This document shows positions 7,122-14,650 of a stretch of DNA of 34,845 bases, piece by piece. The position numbers and the translations under genes are program-made. This DNA is from Planctomycetota bacterium (lineage in GTDB: Bacteria; Planctomycetota; Planctomycetia; Gemmatales; Gemmataceae): positions 5,109 to 39,953 of the forward strand of contig JAPLNF010000296.1 in the NCBI GenBank assembly GCA_026692965.1, in the 5' to 3' direction. Within the stretch, counting starts at the first letter, position 1, and each line of letters starts with the position of its first letter. The notes beneath the pieces are model-generated. The model saw only the letters and a program-made list of their open reading frames with translations, searched no databases and had not been told where the DNA came from.

Positions 7122-8489
7122 ATGGAAAACAGCCTGCCTCCTTCCGAAAAAGTCAAAACTTTCCCTACCTCACCTGGTGTTTACATCATGAAGGACGGCA
7201 AGGGTGTTGTTCTCTATATAGGCAAGGCTAAGAATCTCCGCAACAGAGCATCGCACTACTTCACCAAGGCGGCGGCTGAAGACCCCCGAACGCAGAACCT
7301 CGTGCCCTTGATTGAAGAAATCGAATTCCTCCAGGCTGAAACTGAAGTCGATGCTCTTCTTCTTGAAGCTAGGCTTATCAAAGATATTCAGCCCCGGTTC
7401 AACGCTGCATTAAAAGATGGTAGAACCTTTCCCTATTTACAAATAAGGGTACGCGAAGAATTTCCACGGGTCGAATTTACACGTTCGCCTCGTAGGAAGG
7501 GAGTCAGGCTTTATGGCCCATTCACCAACTCCAAAGCGCTTAAACACGCTCTTCTAATTCTGCAACGAGTATTTAAGTTTCGAACTTGTAGCCTCGATAT
7601 TAAATCCGATGAGAATCGATGGCGCTGGTTCCGCCCCTGCCTGCTTCACAGCATTAGGCAATGCACTGCACCTTGCAATTTCAGAGTGACCAAAGAAGAA
7701 TATCGTGCCCAGATCAAATCATTGATTCATGTACTGGAAGGGCGTAAAAAGAAACTCCTTAGGAAAATGCGCAAAGAAATGGAAGCAGCAAGCAAAGAAC
7801 TTTTGTTTGAAAAAGCAGCACGAATCCGCGATGAAATCCTATCCCTAGAAAAACTTGAAGATCGAGGCGACAATAAACGCGATGTACAGCCGGGTGCCTT
7901 TCCTATCGATCCAAAAAAAGGCCTCAGCGGATTAAAAAAAATCCTTGGGCTAGCTACAACTCCCAGGACTGTTGAAGGCATTGATATTGCTCATCTGGGG
8001 GGAACCGAGACGGTGGCATCGCTTGTGCGCTTCCTAGATGGTCTACCTTTTAAGCCAGGTTATAGAAAGTTTCGGATTAAATCCGTCCAAGGGATTGATG
8101 ATTACGCTTCCATTCGAGAAGTGGTTTTCAGGCGCTTCAGAAAGCAACGCGATTCCGAAGAAATATTCCCCGATGTCATTCTCATCGATGGAGGTAAAGG
8201 CCAGCTTAACGCCGCATTAGATGCTTTTAAGCTTTTGGGTATCGAACCTCCATGCCTGATTTCACTTGCAAAGAAAGATGAAGAGATCTTCCGCCCAGGA
8301 GATTCTGAACCCATCCGGTTAGGCAGGCATTCATCTGCTTTACGCTTGCTGCAATATGTAAGGGATGAAGCACATCGCTTTGCACAACATTATCACCATG
8401 TACTAAGGCATAAAAAACTGGAAAATGAAATCGAGTCCGCCTTCGAAACAGAAAAGGAACCCGAAGACAATGCGAATCCTACTGACTAA
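7122..8489 (+). CDS. uvrC: UvrC-type excinuclease subunit, short form without HhH domain
   Basis: UvrC makes the dual incisions of nucleotide excision repair with UvrAB. The 455 residues hold a GIY-YIG nuclease domain (GVYIMKDGKGVVLYIGKAKN, about 19-38, catalytic Arg about 40 and Glu82), a Cys-rich linker (FRPCLLHSIRQCTAPCNF), a UVR motif (KELLFEKAARIRDEILSLEK) that should contact UvrB, and the RNase H-like 5' nuclease domain (GIDIAHLGG, DVILIDGGKGQL, RDEAHRFAQHYHH). Typical UvrC is near 600 residues: here the segment between UVR and nuclease domains is very short, and the chain ends about 20 residues after the nuclease domain, with no C-terminal (HhH)2. I recall short UvrC forms in other planctomycetes, so this may be a lineage feature rather than damage. 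It overlaps surE by 20 bases. Confidence 0.88.
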   Translation: MENSLPPSEKVKTFPTSPGVYIMKDGKGVVLYIGKAKNLRNRASHYFTKAAAEDPRTQNLVPLIEEIEFLQAETEVDALLLEARLIKDIQPRFNAALKDGRTFPYLQIRVREEFPRVEFTRSPRRKGVRLYGPFTNSKALKHALLILQRVFKFRTCSLDIKSDENRWRWFRPCLLHSIRQCTAPCNFRVTKEEYRAQIKSLIHVLEGRKKKLLRKMRKEMEAASKELLFEKAARIRDEILSLEKLEDRGDNKRDVQPGAFPIDPKKGLSGLKKILGLATTPRTVEGIDIAHLGGTETVASLVRFLDGLPFKPGYRKFRIKSVQGIDDYASIREVVFRRFRKQRDSEEIFPDVILIDGGKGQLNAALDAFKLLGIEPPCLISLAKKDEEIFRPGDSEPIRLGRHSSALRLLQYVRDEAHRFAQHYHHVLRHKKLENEIESAFETEKEPEDNANPTD

Positions 8490-9237
8490 CGACGATGGTA
8501 TTTATGCTCCTGGCCTCAGGGCTTTGCGCTTGGAGCTACAAAAAATTGGGACTGTCGAAGTTGTTGCGCCAGCAACCGAACAAAGTGCTACGGGCCATTC
8601 GGTAACACTTAACAATCCGATTGTGGTTCAAGAAATCTACGACGAAAAAATGGCTCGCATTGGCTGGGCTGTCGAAGGCAGGCCTGCAGATTGTGTTAAA
8701 CTCGCTTTAAGAGAACTCCTGGGCTATAAGCCCGACCTTATCGTCAGCGGGTTGAACGCCGGCTCTAACGCCGGTATTAATGTGCTTTATTCTGGAACGG
8801 TTGCGGCTGCAATTGAAGGTGCTTTTTTTGGTATCACTAGCATTGCTTGTTCATTGGAATACACCAAGCCTAGGCCTATGGATTTTAACACGGGTGCAGG
8901 TTTGGCGAGGCAAATCGTAGAACAAATAATCAACAAAAAGCCCGCACCAGGCGCCTTGTTTAATGTAAACATTCCCAGCCTTGAAAATGGACCGGTTCTT
9001 GGCGTTCGTGTTGCACCTCAAAACACCTCTACCTATGAAGAATGCTTTGATAAACGCACCGATCCTAGAGGCAGAACTTATTTCTGGTTAGGTGCCGATT
9101 TCACCTGCCCTAATCCAACCCCAGAAACCGACACCGCTGCCCTTAGAGATCGATTTATTACCGTTACACCTTTGCAATTTAACCTTACCGAGCACACGCA
9201 ACTTGAAGAAATGTATTCTTGGAATTGGACACTTTGA
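8470..9237 (+). CDS. surE: 5'/3'-nucleotidase SurE
   Basis: SurE is a metal-dependent nucleoside monophosphate phosphatase linked to stationary-phase survival. The ATG at 8470 gives the classical N-terminus MRILLTNDDGIYAPGLRAL with the metal ligands Asp8 and Asp9; an upstream in-frame ATG at 8425 lies inside uvrC and adds an unrelated stretch. The SATGHSVTL loop and VSGLNAGSNAGINVLYSGTV, carrying the conserved metal-binding Asn, follow. At 255 residues the length is normal. The start lies inside the last codons of uvrC (20-base overlap), so the two are probably translationally coupled. Confidence 0.95.
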   Translation: MRILLTNDDGIYAPGLRALRLELQKIGTVEVVAPATEQSATGHSVTLNNPIVVQEIYDEKMARIGWAVEGRPADCVKLALRELLGYKPDLIVSGLNAGSNAGINVLYSGTVAAAIEGAFFGITSIACSLEYTKPRPMDFNTGAGLARQIVEQIINKKPAPGALFNVNIPSLENGPVLGVRVAPQNTSTYEECFDKRTDPRGRTYFWLGADFTCPNPTPETDTAALRDRFITVTPLQFNLTEHTQLEEMYSWNWTL

Positions 9238-9251
9238 TTCCTTAGATTTCA

Positions 9252-9260
9252 TGCTATGAT
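9252..9260 (+). promoter_or_regulatory. Possible extended -10 promoter before the DinB-like gene
   Basis: TGCTATGAT is an extended -10 element 33 bases before the DinB-like ATG. TTTGAT lies 16 bases upstream as a weak -35. This would give the gene its own promoter although it follows surE closely. Confidence 0.38.
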
Positions 9261-9293
9261 TCTTTTCTAACTTTTAACCCAAGAGGAAACGCA

Positions 9294-9785
9294 ATGAACG
9301 CGATTGAAATTACAGCTTCTGCTTTGGAATCCACCGGGCAAATGCTTTCCATGTTCCTTTCTGATTTATCTGATGCTGACCTGCTGGTTTGTCCGGTCGA
9401 AGGGGCTAATCATATAGCTTGGCAAATTGGACATTTGATTTCTGCTGAAAGAATGACTCTTAATAATCTTCCTGATGTTTCCTACCCAATTCTGACACCA
9501 GAATTCGAAGCAACCCATAGCCGTGATTCCACTACGAAACAGAGCCATGCAGGATTTTTAACCAAGGCCCAATATCTGAAGATGATGGAAGAATCTCGAT
9601 TGGCTACTCTTACAGCTTTGCGAAAGCTAAAAGATGCGGACTTGGATAAACCAACCGTTGGAAGGCTTGCGGCAAAGGCCCCCACCCTCGGAAAACTTTT
9701 ACTTCTTTGCTCTAACCACACTTTGATGCACATGGGGCAATTCAGCGTAATTCGCAGAAAACTAGGCAAACCGGTGCTATTCTAA
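9294..9785 (+). CDS. DinB-like four-helix protein
   Basis: The 163 residues fit the DinB/YfiT-like metal-binding four-helix bundle. Potential metal ligands are His in NHIAWQIGHLISAE (two His in the second helix region) and His in SNHTLMHMGQFSVIRRKLGKP near the C-terminus, the usual three-histidine pattern of this superfamily. Members act as thiol-dependent transferases or have no known role, so the substrate cannot be named. AAGAGGAA gives a good ribosome binding site at proper spacing before the ATG. There is no signal peptide, so it should be cytoplasmic. It follows surE by 56 bases and may have its own promoter. Confidence 0.85.
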   Translation: MNAIEITASALESTGQMLSMFLSDLSDADLLVCPVEGANHIAWQIGHLISAERMTLNNLPDVSYPILTPEFEATHSRDSTTKQSHAGFLTKAQYLKMMEESRLATLTALRKLKDADLDKPTVGRLAAKAPTLGKLLLLCSNHTLMHMGQFSVIRRKLGKPVLF

Positions 9786-9789
9786 ACTC

Positions 9790-10204
9790 ATGCATTATTC
9801 TTTTCTTGCAGATGCGCTGGTCATACTCCATCTTGCCTTTGTTGCATTTGTGGTACTTGGCCAGCTTGCAATTTTAGTTGGTATTATCTTCAAAAAAAAC
9901 ATGGGCTAGAGGCTTTGTTTTTAGAATCATCCACCTTATTTGCATCGGTATAGTCGCAGCAGAGGGCATGCTTGATATCGAATGCCCCCTTACCGTTTGG
10001 GAAAGAAATCTACGAACCGAAGCAGGGCAGGATGTTTCTGAAGCCCCTTTTATTCCACAACTAGCCAACAGAATTCTTTTCTACCCCGATATTCCTCATG
10101 TTTATTTCGAGAGAATGCACATCGCATTCGGGTGTTTGGTTCTATTGACCTTCCTAATTTGGCCACCCAAACTTCAAAAAAAACAAAAAGAATCCTTGAA
10201 TTAA
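9790..10204 (+). pseudogene. DUF2784 membrane protein gene, frame broken at an A8 run
   Basis: The ATG at 9790 opens a frame for a membrane helix (LADALVILHLAFVAFVVLGQ) that ends at a TAG (9907-9909) after 39 codons. The other frame continues at the same place with WARGFVFRIIHLICIGIVAA, then ECPLTVWERNLR, and a last membrane helix (FGCLVLLTFLIW) to the TAA at 10202-10204. Read together they give a 137-residue DUF2784-like inner membrane protein with the family's CPLT-x-E motif. The break falls at eight A (9892-9899); seven A would restore one frame. It may be a true mutation, a sequencing error in a homopolymer, or a site of polymerase slippage. The gene starts four bases after the DinB-like gene. 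DUF2784 has no known function. Confidence 0.75.
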
Positions 10205-10218
10205 CAAGATTCAAACCT

Positions 10219-10247
10219 TTGTTCTTTGAAATTCGGGATGTTATAAT
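10219..10247 (+). promoter_or_regulatory. Promoter of the PQQ-like propeller gene
   Basis: TTGTTC (10219-10224), a 17-base spacer, and TATAAT (10242-10247) with a TGT extension make a convincing housekeeping promoter. Transcription would begin about 40 bases before the ATG at 10297, which agrees with that start choice. Confidence 0.58.
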
Positions 10248-10296
10248 GATCGCTGATCTAATGAAGCCATACTTGACTATTTCGGAGTTTATCCCA

Positions 10297-11544
10297 ATGC
10301 GCTTGATTTTCTTTACTTTTTTAGTTCTGATTTCACCCGCACTTAGTTTTGCAGAGACAACCAACTGGTCTAGATTTCGTGGCCCCAATGGCACCGGAAT
10401 TTCGGACTCCAAAAACATTCCTCTCAAATTCTCCAACACCGAAAATATCCGCTGGAAATTACCTCTTACCGATGTCGGAAATTCTGCGCCGGTTATCTGG
10501 GGCAACCATCTTTTTCTGCATTCTTCCCTTCCCGATGGCAGCAAACGATTCCTCCAATGTATCGACTCCGAATCCGGAAAACTCCTTTGGAAAAAGTCTT
10601 TCAACGCCAGCGTCGCTAAAACACATATTAAAAACTCTTTAGCTTCCTGCACCCCTGCAACCGATGGCGAAAGAGTTTACAACATCATCTGGGATGGCAA
10701 GAACATCGCATTATATGCTCATGATTTCAAAGGTACAGAAGTTTGGAAAAAAGATCTCGGTGCCTTCAATAGCCAACATGGACCAGGCCACAGCCCCATC
10801 GTTCACGACAACAAAGTGATTTTTAACAACGATCAAGATGGCACTGCTCAACTTCTTGCATTAGATTCCAAAACAGGAAAAACCATTTGGGATATCCCCA
10901 GAAAAGCATTCAGAGCTTGTTATTCTACCCCTTTGTTTAACACTCTTGAAAACGGAAAATTAGAACTCCTCGTCGCGACCACAGCGGGCATCACCAGCTA
11001 TGATGCAGATAAAGGCCTAGAAAACTGGACCTATACTTGGAGCTTCTCAAAAATGCCCCTGCGCACTGTTGCTTCACCTGTTGTTACCTCTGGCGTTATT
11101 GTGGCGTGCAGTGGGGATGGAGCTGGCGACAGGCACCTTATCGCTGTCAAACTTGGCGGCACAGGTGATGTTACCCCCACCAACCTTCTTTGGGAAAACC
11201 GCAAGTCGTTCCCTTATGTTCCTTCCATGATCTCCAAACAAGAATATATTTTTAGTGTTACAGACAAAGGAATGGCCATGTGCAACCTTGCTGTCAGTGG
11301 CAAAGAATTATGGAGCGAAAGGCTCGACAGCCCCGTTACGGCTTCTCCACTGATGATCGATAACAATATTTTTGCTATTGGCGAAAATGGCGATGTTTAT
11401 ATTTTTCAGGCTGAAGGTAGTTTTAAAATGATCAACAAAAACTCTTTGGGAGAACCTGTTTTCTCGACCCCGGCTGTAGCTAATGACAAGCTTTACATTA
11501 GGGGCAAAGACCATCTTTTTTGCATTGGTAAACCCGTCAAGTAA
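10297..11544 (+). CDS. Secreted PQQ-like beta-propeller protein
   Basis: The product (415 residues) begins with a signal peptide, MRLIFFTFLVLISPALSFA, probably cut before ETTNW. The mature chain starts with NWSRFRGPNGTGISDSKNIP, a hallmark of planctomycete PQQ-like (outer membrane BamB-like) propeller proteins. Blade repeats of the type LLALDSKTGKTIWDI, LQCIDSESGKLLWKKS and MCNLAVSGKELWSERL recur along the chain, and the protein ends in LYIRGKDHLFCIGKPVK. No dehydrogenase catalytic residues or disulfide pair can be assigned, so cofactor binding is uncertain. The ATG at 10297 was chosen over in-frame codons upstream because it gives the signal peptide and lies after a good promoter. The exported genes behind it may be co-transcribed. 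Confidence 0.88.
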   Translation: MRLIFFTFLVLISPALSFAETTNWSRFRGPNGTGISDSKNIPLKFSNTENIRWKLPLTDVGNSAPVIWGNHLFLHSSLPDGSKRFLQCIDSESGKLLWKKSFNASVAKTHIKNSLASCTPATDGERVYNIIWDGKNIALYAHDFKGTEVWKKDLGAFNSQHGPGHSPIVHDNKVIFNNDQDGTAQLLALDSKTGKTIWDIPRKAFRACYSTPLFNTLENGKLELLVATTAGITSYDADKGLENWTYTWSFSKMPLRTVASPVVTSGVIVACSGDGAGDRHLIAVKLGGTGDVTPTNLLWENRKSFPYVPSMISKQEYIFSVTDKGMAMCNLAVSGKELWSERLDSPVTASPLMIDNNIFAIGENGDVYIFQAEGSFKMINKNSLGEPVFSTPAVANDKLYIRGKDHLFCIGKPVK

Positions 11545-11566
11545 CTTTTTTAACAAGGATTCACAC

Positions 11567-12019
11567 ATGATCGCAAGCTTTAAGAACCGGACGATTGTTT
11601 TTATGGCAATCTTAACCACACTTACTATTTCAAGCATTTCTTCCATTAGAGCACAAGAGGCAAAAACCGTGAACGAATCCAAGACCGAGCGAATTTTCGA
11701 AATGCGAACCTACTACGCTGAACCAGGCAAAATGGACGCCCTCCATGCTAGATTTCGTGATCACACATGCAAACTTTTTGAAAAACATGGCATCACCATC
11801 ATTGGCTTTTGGAAGCCTACCGACAAAACCAAAGCTGAAGATATGATGGTTTACATCCTTGCTTACCCAAGCAAAGAAGCTGCTGACGCCTCTTGGAAAG
11901 GCTTCCGCGCTGATCCTGTTTGGAATTCTGCAAGAGATGCTTCTGAAAAAAACGGGAAGCTTGTCAAAAAAGTTGAATCGGTTTTCTTAAACCCTACTGA
12001 CTATTCTCCAATCAAGTAA
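11567..12019 (+). CDS. Secreted NIPSNAP family protein
   Basis: The 150-residue protein has an N-terminal signal peptide (hydrophobic at about 8-25, RAQ-EA cut). The mature part fits the NIPSNAP ferredoxin-like fold: IFEMRTYYAEPGKMDALHAR at the start, RDHTCKLFEKHGITIIGFWK, then MMVYILAYPSKEAADASWKG and the RADPVWNSARDASEKNG-type ending. Planctomycetes encode many exported NIPSNAP proteins with no defined reaction. AAGGAT precedes the ATG at 11567; in-frame codons upstream lie inside the preceding gene. The gene follows the propeller gene by 22 bases, in line with one transcript. Confidence 0.9.
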   Translation: MIASFKNRTIVFMAILTTLTISSISSIRAQEAKTVNESKTERIFEMRTYYAEPGKMDALHARFRDHTCKLFEKHGITIIGFWKPTDKTKAEDMMVYILAYPSKEAADASWKGFRADPVWNSARDASEKNGKLVKKVESVFLNPTDYSPIK

Positions 12020-12040
12020 TTGGAAGAAAGTACTTCTCTG

Positions 12041-12883
12041 ATGCTTTTCATTCGCAAGGCTTGGATCGCTTTTTTTATTGCTCTTATACCTATCCTGAGC
12101 ATGGATGCCGCGGACCAAGCCTTGCCTATTCATATCCCTTTCCGCGTCAACAAATCCAGCCATTTAATTGTCAGAGCGAAAATCAATAACAAAGGCCCTT
12201 TCAACTTCATCCTTGATACGGGTGCACCTGTTACTTTTTTTGCTGCTGAACCAGGCAATGCACTCGGGCTGAAATCTGATGAAAACGGCTGGTGCTTTCT
12301 CGATAAATTCCTTCTTGAAGGTGGGCTTCTCTCTGAAAACTTACGCGTCAAGCTCGAAACCCCTTTCCAACTTGTTGGCATGAACGGCATGGCACTTGGC
12401 GGTTTAGAAATTCATGGCCTCATTGGCTACGACTTACTCGCAAAACACAAAATAGAAATTGATGTCGCCAAAGACTCCATGACTTGGACCCCCCTAGATT
12501 TCAAACCTAGATTCCCTCTTGGAGTTTCAGGCAAAAACTCAGGATCAAGCCTTGATGCACTTGGATCTTTCATGAAAACCATAGGAGCATTAACAGGAAA
12601 AAAACAAGATTCATCCCCCTTACTTCGTGGATCATTAGGCATTATCATCGACCCAGATTCAAAGCCCTTGATGGTTATAGATGTGCTAAAAGATAGCCCT
12701 GCGTTCAAAGTTAATATCCAAAAGGGCGACCTACTCCTTAAATATAATAATGATGAAATAACTTCCTTGGATGATCTTTCAAAAATGTATCGATCAACTC
12801 CAGAAGAAAAAAAAATACAAATCGAAATCATGCGAAAAAAACAAATCCTCGCATTGGAACTTACGCCTGGGAAAGGGTTGTAA
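12041..12883 (+). CDS. Secreted retropepsin-like aspartyl protease with PDZ domain (copy 1)
   Basis: The 280-residue chain starts with a signal peptide (about 1-24). A retropepsin-like half-domain holds the active-site triplet Asp59-Thr-Gly in NFILDTGAPVTFF, and a second strand ends in GLEIHGLIGYDLLAKHKIEI, the usual GxIGxD/L signature of clan AA bacterial proteins. After a linker of about 40 residues a PDZ-like domain follows (SLGIIIDPD, VIDVLKDSPAFKVNIQKGDL, ITSLDDL). One DTG per chain means it must dimerise if active. I prefer the ATG at 12041 to the TTG at 12020. The next gene encodes a paralogue two bases downstream. Confidence 0.85.
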   Translation: MLFIRKAWIAFFIALIPILSMDAADQALPIHIPFRVNKSSHLIVRAKINNKGPFNFILDTGAPVTFFAAEPGNALGLKSDENGWCFLDKFLLEGGLLSENLRVKLETPFQLVGMNGMALGGLEIHGLIGYDLLAKHKIEIDVAKDSMTWTPLDFKPRFPLGVSGKNSGSSLDALGSFMKTIGALTGKKQDSSPLLRGSLGIIIDPDSKPLMVIDVLKDSPAFKVNIQKGDLLLKYNNDEITSLDDLSKMYRSTPEEKKIQIEIMRKKQILALELTPGKGL

Positions 12884-12885
12884 CC

Positions 12886-13698
12886 ATGCATTCCATAAAT
12901 CGCTTGGGTTTACAATCAAGTATTCTCTTTTTGTTTCTCTGCTCAATTGTAAGTGCGCAAGAACCTGTTCATGTTCCTTTGGAAATCTTGAAAACAGGCC
13001 ATATCGTTGTTTCCGTTAAGGTTAACGATAAAGGTCCTTACCGACTGTTATTTGATACTGGCGCTCCTGTCACCCTCATCAGCAGCAAGATTGCCACTGA
13101 AGCCAAGGTGATCAAACCTTCGTTGGGCTTTGCCCTGTTTGGCGCAGGCGGGCAAGCTACCATTGAATCACTTGAACTCGGCAATTTAAAAACTCAAAAC
13201 AATTCTGTAATTGTTATGGATCATCCAACAATCAAAGTCATGTCTAAATTCTTTGGCCCCATCGAAGGCATCATTGGATTCTCAACCTACTCACGATACA
13301 AATTAACCATTGACTACAAAAATTCGTCCATCGCTTTTGCACCCAACGGATACATCCCTCAAGATACTGTCAAAGCTATGATGGATCGCCTTATGGCTAA
13401 CAATAAAAACCGCGAGATTTTATGTTCCAAAGGTGTTTGGGGGTTCGAAGTTCAAAAGCTTGAAACTGATAACACGGAAGGCTTAGATATTATTTCCGTA
13501 GCGCCTAACAGCGTAATGGCAAAAGTAGGAATTAAAAAAGGCGACCGAATTCTTTCATTCAACAATATTTGGACCGACTCACTTGAAGATCTTTTTTACG
13601 CCTTCAGCAAATGCAACACAAACGAACAATCGATACTTCGAATTCTCAGAAATAACGAAATTAAAACAGTTCTCGTAATTCCAGCAAATGGCATTTAA
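12886..13698 (+). CDS. Secreted retropepsin-like aspartyl protease with PDZ domain (copy 2)
   Basis: This 270-residue paralogue of the preceding gene has the same layout: signal peptide (cut after VSA, about residue 24), Asp57-Thr-Gly in YRLLFDTGAPVTLISSKIAT, a GPIEGIIGFSTYSRYKLTID block, and a C-terminal PDZ-like domain (IISVAPNSVMAKVGIKKGDR, WTDSLEDL). The two copies share about a third of positions by eye, so the duplication is old. The gap to the upstream stop is only two bases, which points to co-translation. Substrates are unknown; the pairing suggests a heterodimer in which each chain gives one DTG, but this is inference. Confidence 0.85.
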   Translation: MHSINRLGLQSSILFLFLCSIVSAQEPVHVPLEILKTGHIVVSVKVNDKGPYRLLFDTGAPVTLISSKIATEAKVIKPSLGFALFGAGGQATIESLELGNLKTQNNSVIVMDHPTIKVMSKFFGPIEGIIGFSTYSRYKLTIDYKNSSIAFAPNGYIPQDTVKAMMDRLMANNKNREILCSKGVWGFEVQKLETDNTEGLDIISVAPNSVMAKVGIKKGDRILSFNNIWTDSLEDLFYAFSKCNTNEQSILRILRNNEIKTVLVIPANGI

Positions 13699-13718
13699 CA
13701 CTACTCCGGGTCCTATCT

Positions 13719-14393
13719 ATGTACAAACTCATTCATGTTTCACTTATTTTGCTTTTCATCGGGTTTAACCCCTTTGAATCAATGATTTTTGCCCAAGCCA
13801 GCAAAAAGTTAAAATCAAACATGATCGATCAAGGGCAATTTAATCCGGCGCTTAAAGGCATCGCAGTTTTTGAAGGATTTAAAGTCGAAGTTGTTGCACA
13901 AAACCCAAACATTGTTACCCCCTCATCAATTTCTTTTTCAGATGATGGCAAAGTCTTTGTCTTAGAGCGAAGCCCAAATTTCACCAAAAAAATGAAAGCT
14001 TCCTCTTGGCCTATAGGGAACTTAAAAGAAGGGATTGTTTTAAAAAAGCTCATACCTGACAAAATTAAAGCCCTCACTATAAACAAAACCACTGGGTTCT
14101 GGGAATCCCCCACCACTCTACTTGAGCCTTTTGCCCCATCTGCTTTTGTTACCCATGATTCTTTTATTTATCTTGCAGATTCGGGATCCATTCTTCGCTA
14201 TAAAATCAAGCCCGATGGCGGACTTGAAATGAAATCTGAAATCATCATTAAAGGCATCGCAGGTTTTAATGAGGCATCGCAGGTTTTAATGAATATCAAG
14301 TTAATGCGCTTGCCTTTGGTCCAGATGGCTGGCTTTATTTCCATTTCCCACCTGGCGACTCTCTCCTTGAAGGTACCGATGGTAAAAAAATAG
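13719..14393 (+). CDS. 5' ORF of the broken PVC-type gene (signal peptide and start of propeller)
   Basis: The ORF encodes a signal peptide (hydrophobic residues about 6-26, ending IFAQA) and the first blades of the propeller, with KGIAVFEGFKVEVVAQNPNI and SSISFSDDGKVFVLERSPNF, the typical entry of PVC-type membrane-bound dehydrogenase propellers. Authentic sequence stops at GFNE near 14272. The last 40 residues (ASQVLMNIKLMRL onward) are out-of-frame read-through, ending at a TAG. If translated this would give a secreted but incomplete propeller. It lies 20 bases after the second retropepsin-like gene. Confidence 0.7.
   Translation: MYKLIHVSLILLFIGFNPFESMIFAQASKKLKSNMIDQGQFNPALKGIAVFEGFKVEVVAQNPNIVTPSSISFSDDGKVFVLERSPNFTKKMKASSWPIGNLKEGIVLKKLIPDKIKALTINKTTGFWESPTTLLEPFAPSAFVTHDSFIYLADSGSILRYKIKPDGGLEMKSEIIIKGIAGFNEASQVLMNIKLMRLPLVQMAGFISISHLATLSLKVPMVKK
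14252..14292. repeat. Perfect 20-bp tandem duplication inside a coding region
   Basis: The unit GGCATCGCAGGTTTTAATGA occurs twice in a row (14253-14272, 14273-14292), and one further matching base (A at 14252) precedes it. Twenty is not a multiple of three, so the second copy changes the frame from KGIAGFNE to EASQVLMN. The lack of any mismatch between copies means that the duplication is very recent or is an assembly artefact. Confidence 0.97.
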
Positions 14394-14650
14394 CCGTCCT
14401 TCGCACCGGTGGCTTCGCTCGTTGCAAACCAGATGGCAAAAACCTTGAACTCTATTCGACCGGCATTCGACAAGCTCAGGGGAATCTTTCCTTCGATTTA
14501 CAAGGAAACTTATTCTCAGTCGATGATCAAATTTCTTCAGGTGAAAAACCTGAGGGCGCTCGACTTCTGCACTTAACGGAAGGATTCGATTTCGGCTGGC
14601 ATCTTGCACACCGCTCCAATTGTTGCGATCCAGACCTTTTCAGGATTTTA

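Noticed and set aside
9878-10204. Independent 108-residue gene starting at 9878
   Set aside because: Its first residues are out-of-frame sequence of the DUF2784 N-terminal helix; the family-like part begins only after the A8 run.
14301-14609. 102-residue minus-strand ORF across the gap between the two PVC-gene ORFs
   Set aside because: The plus strand here is continuous coding sequence once the 20-bp duplication is removed, so the gap is not intergenic.
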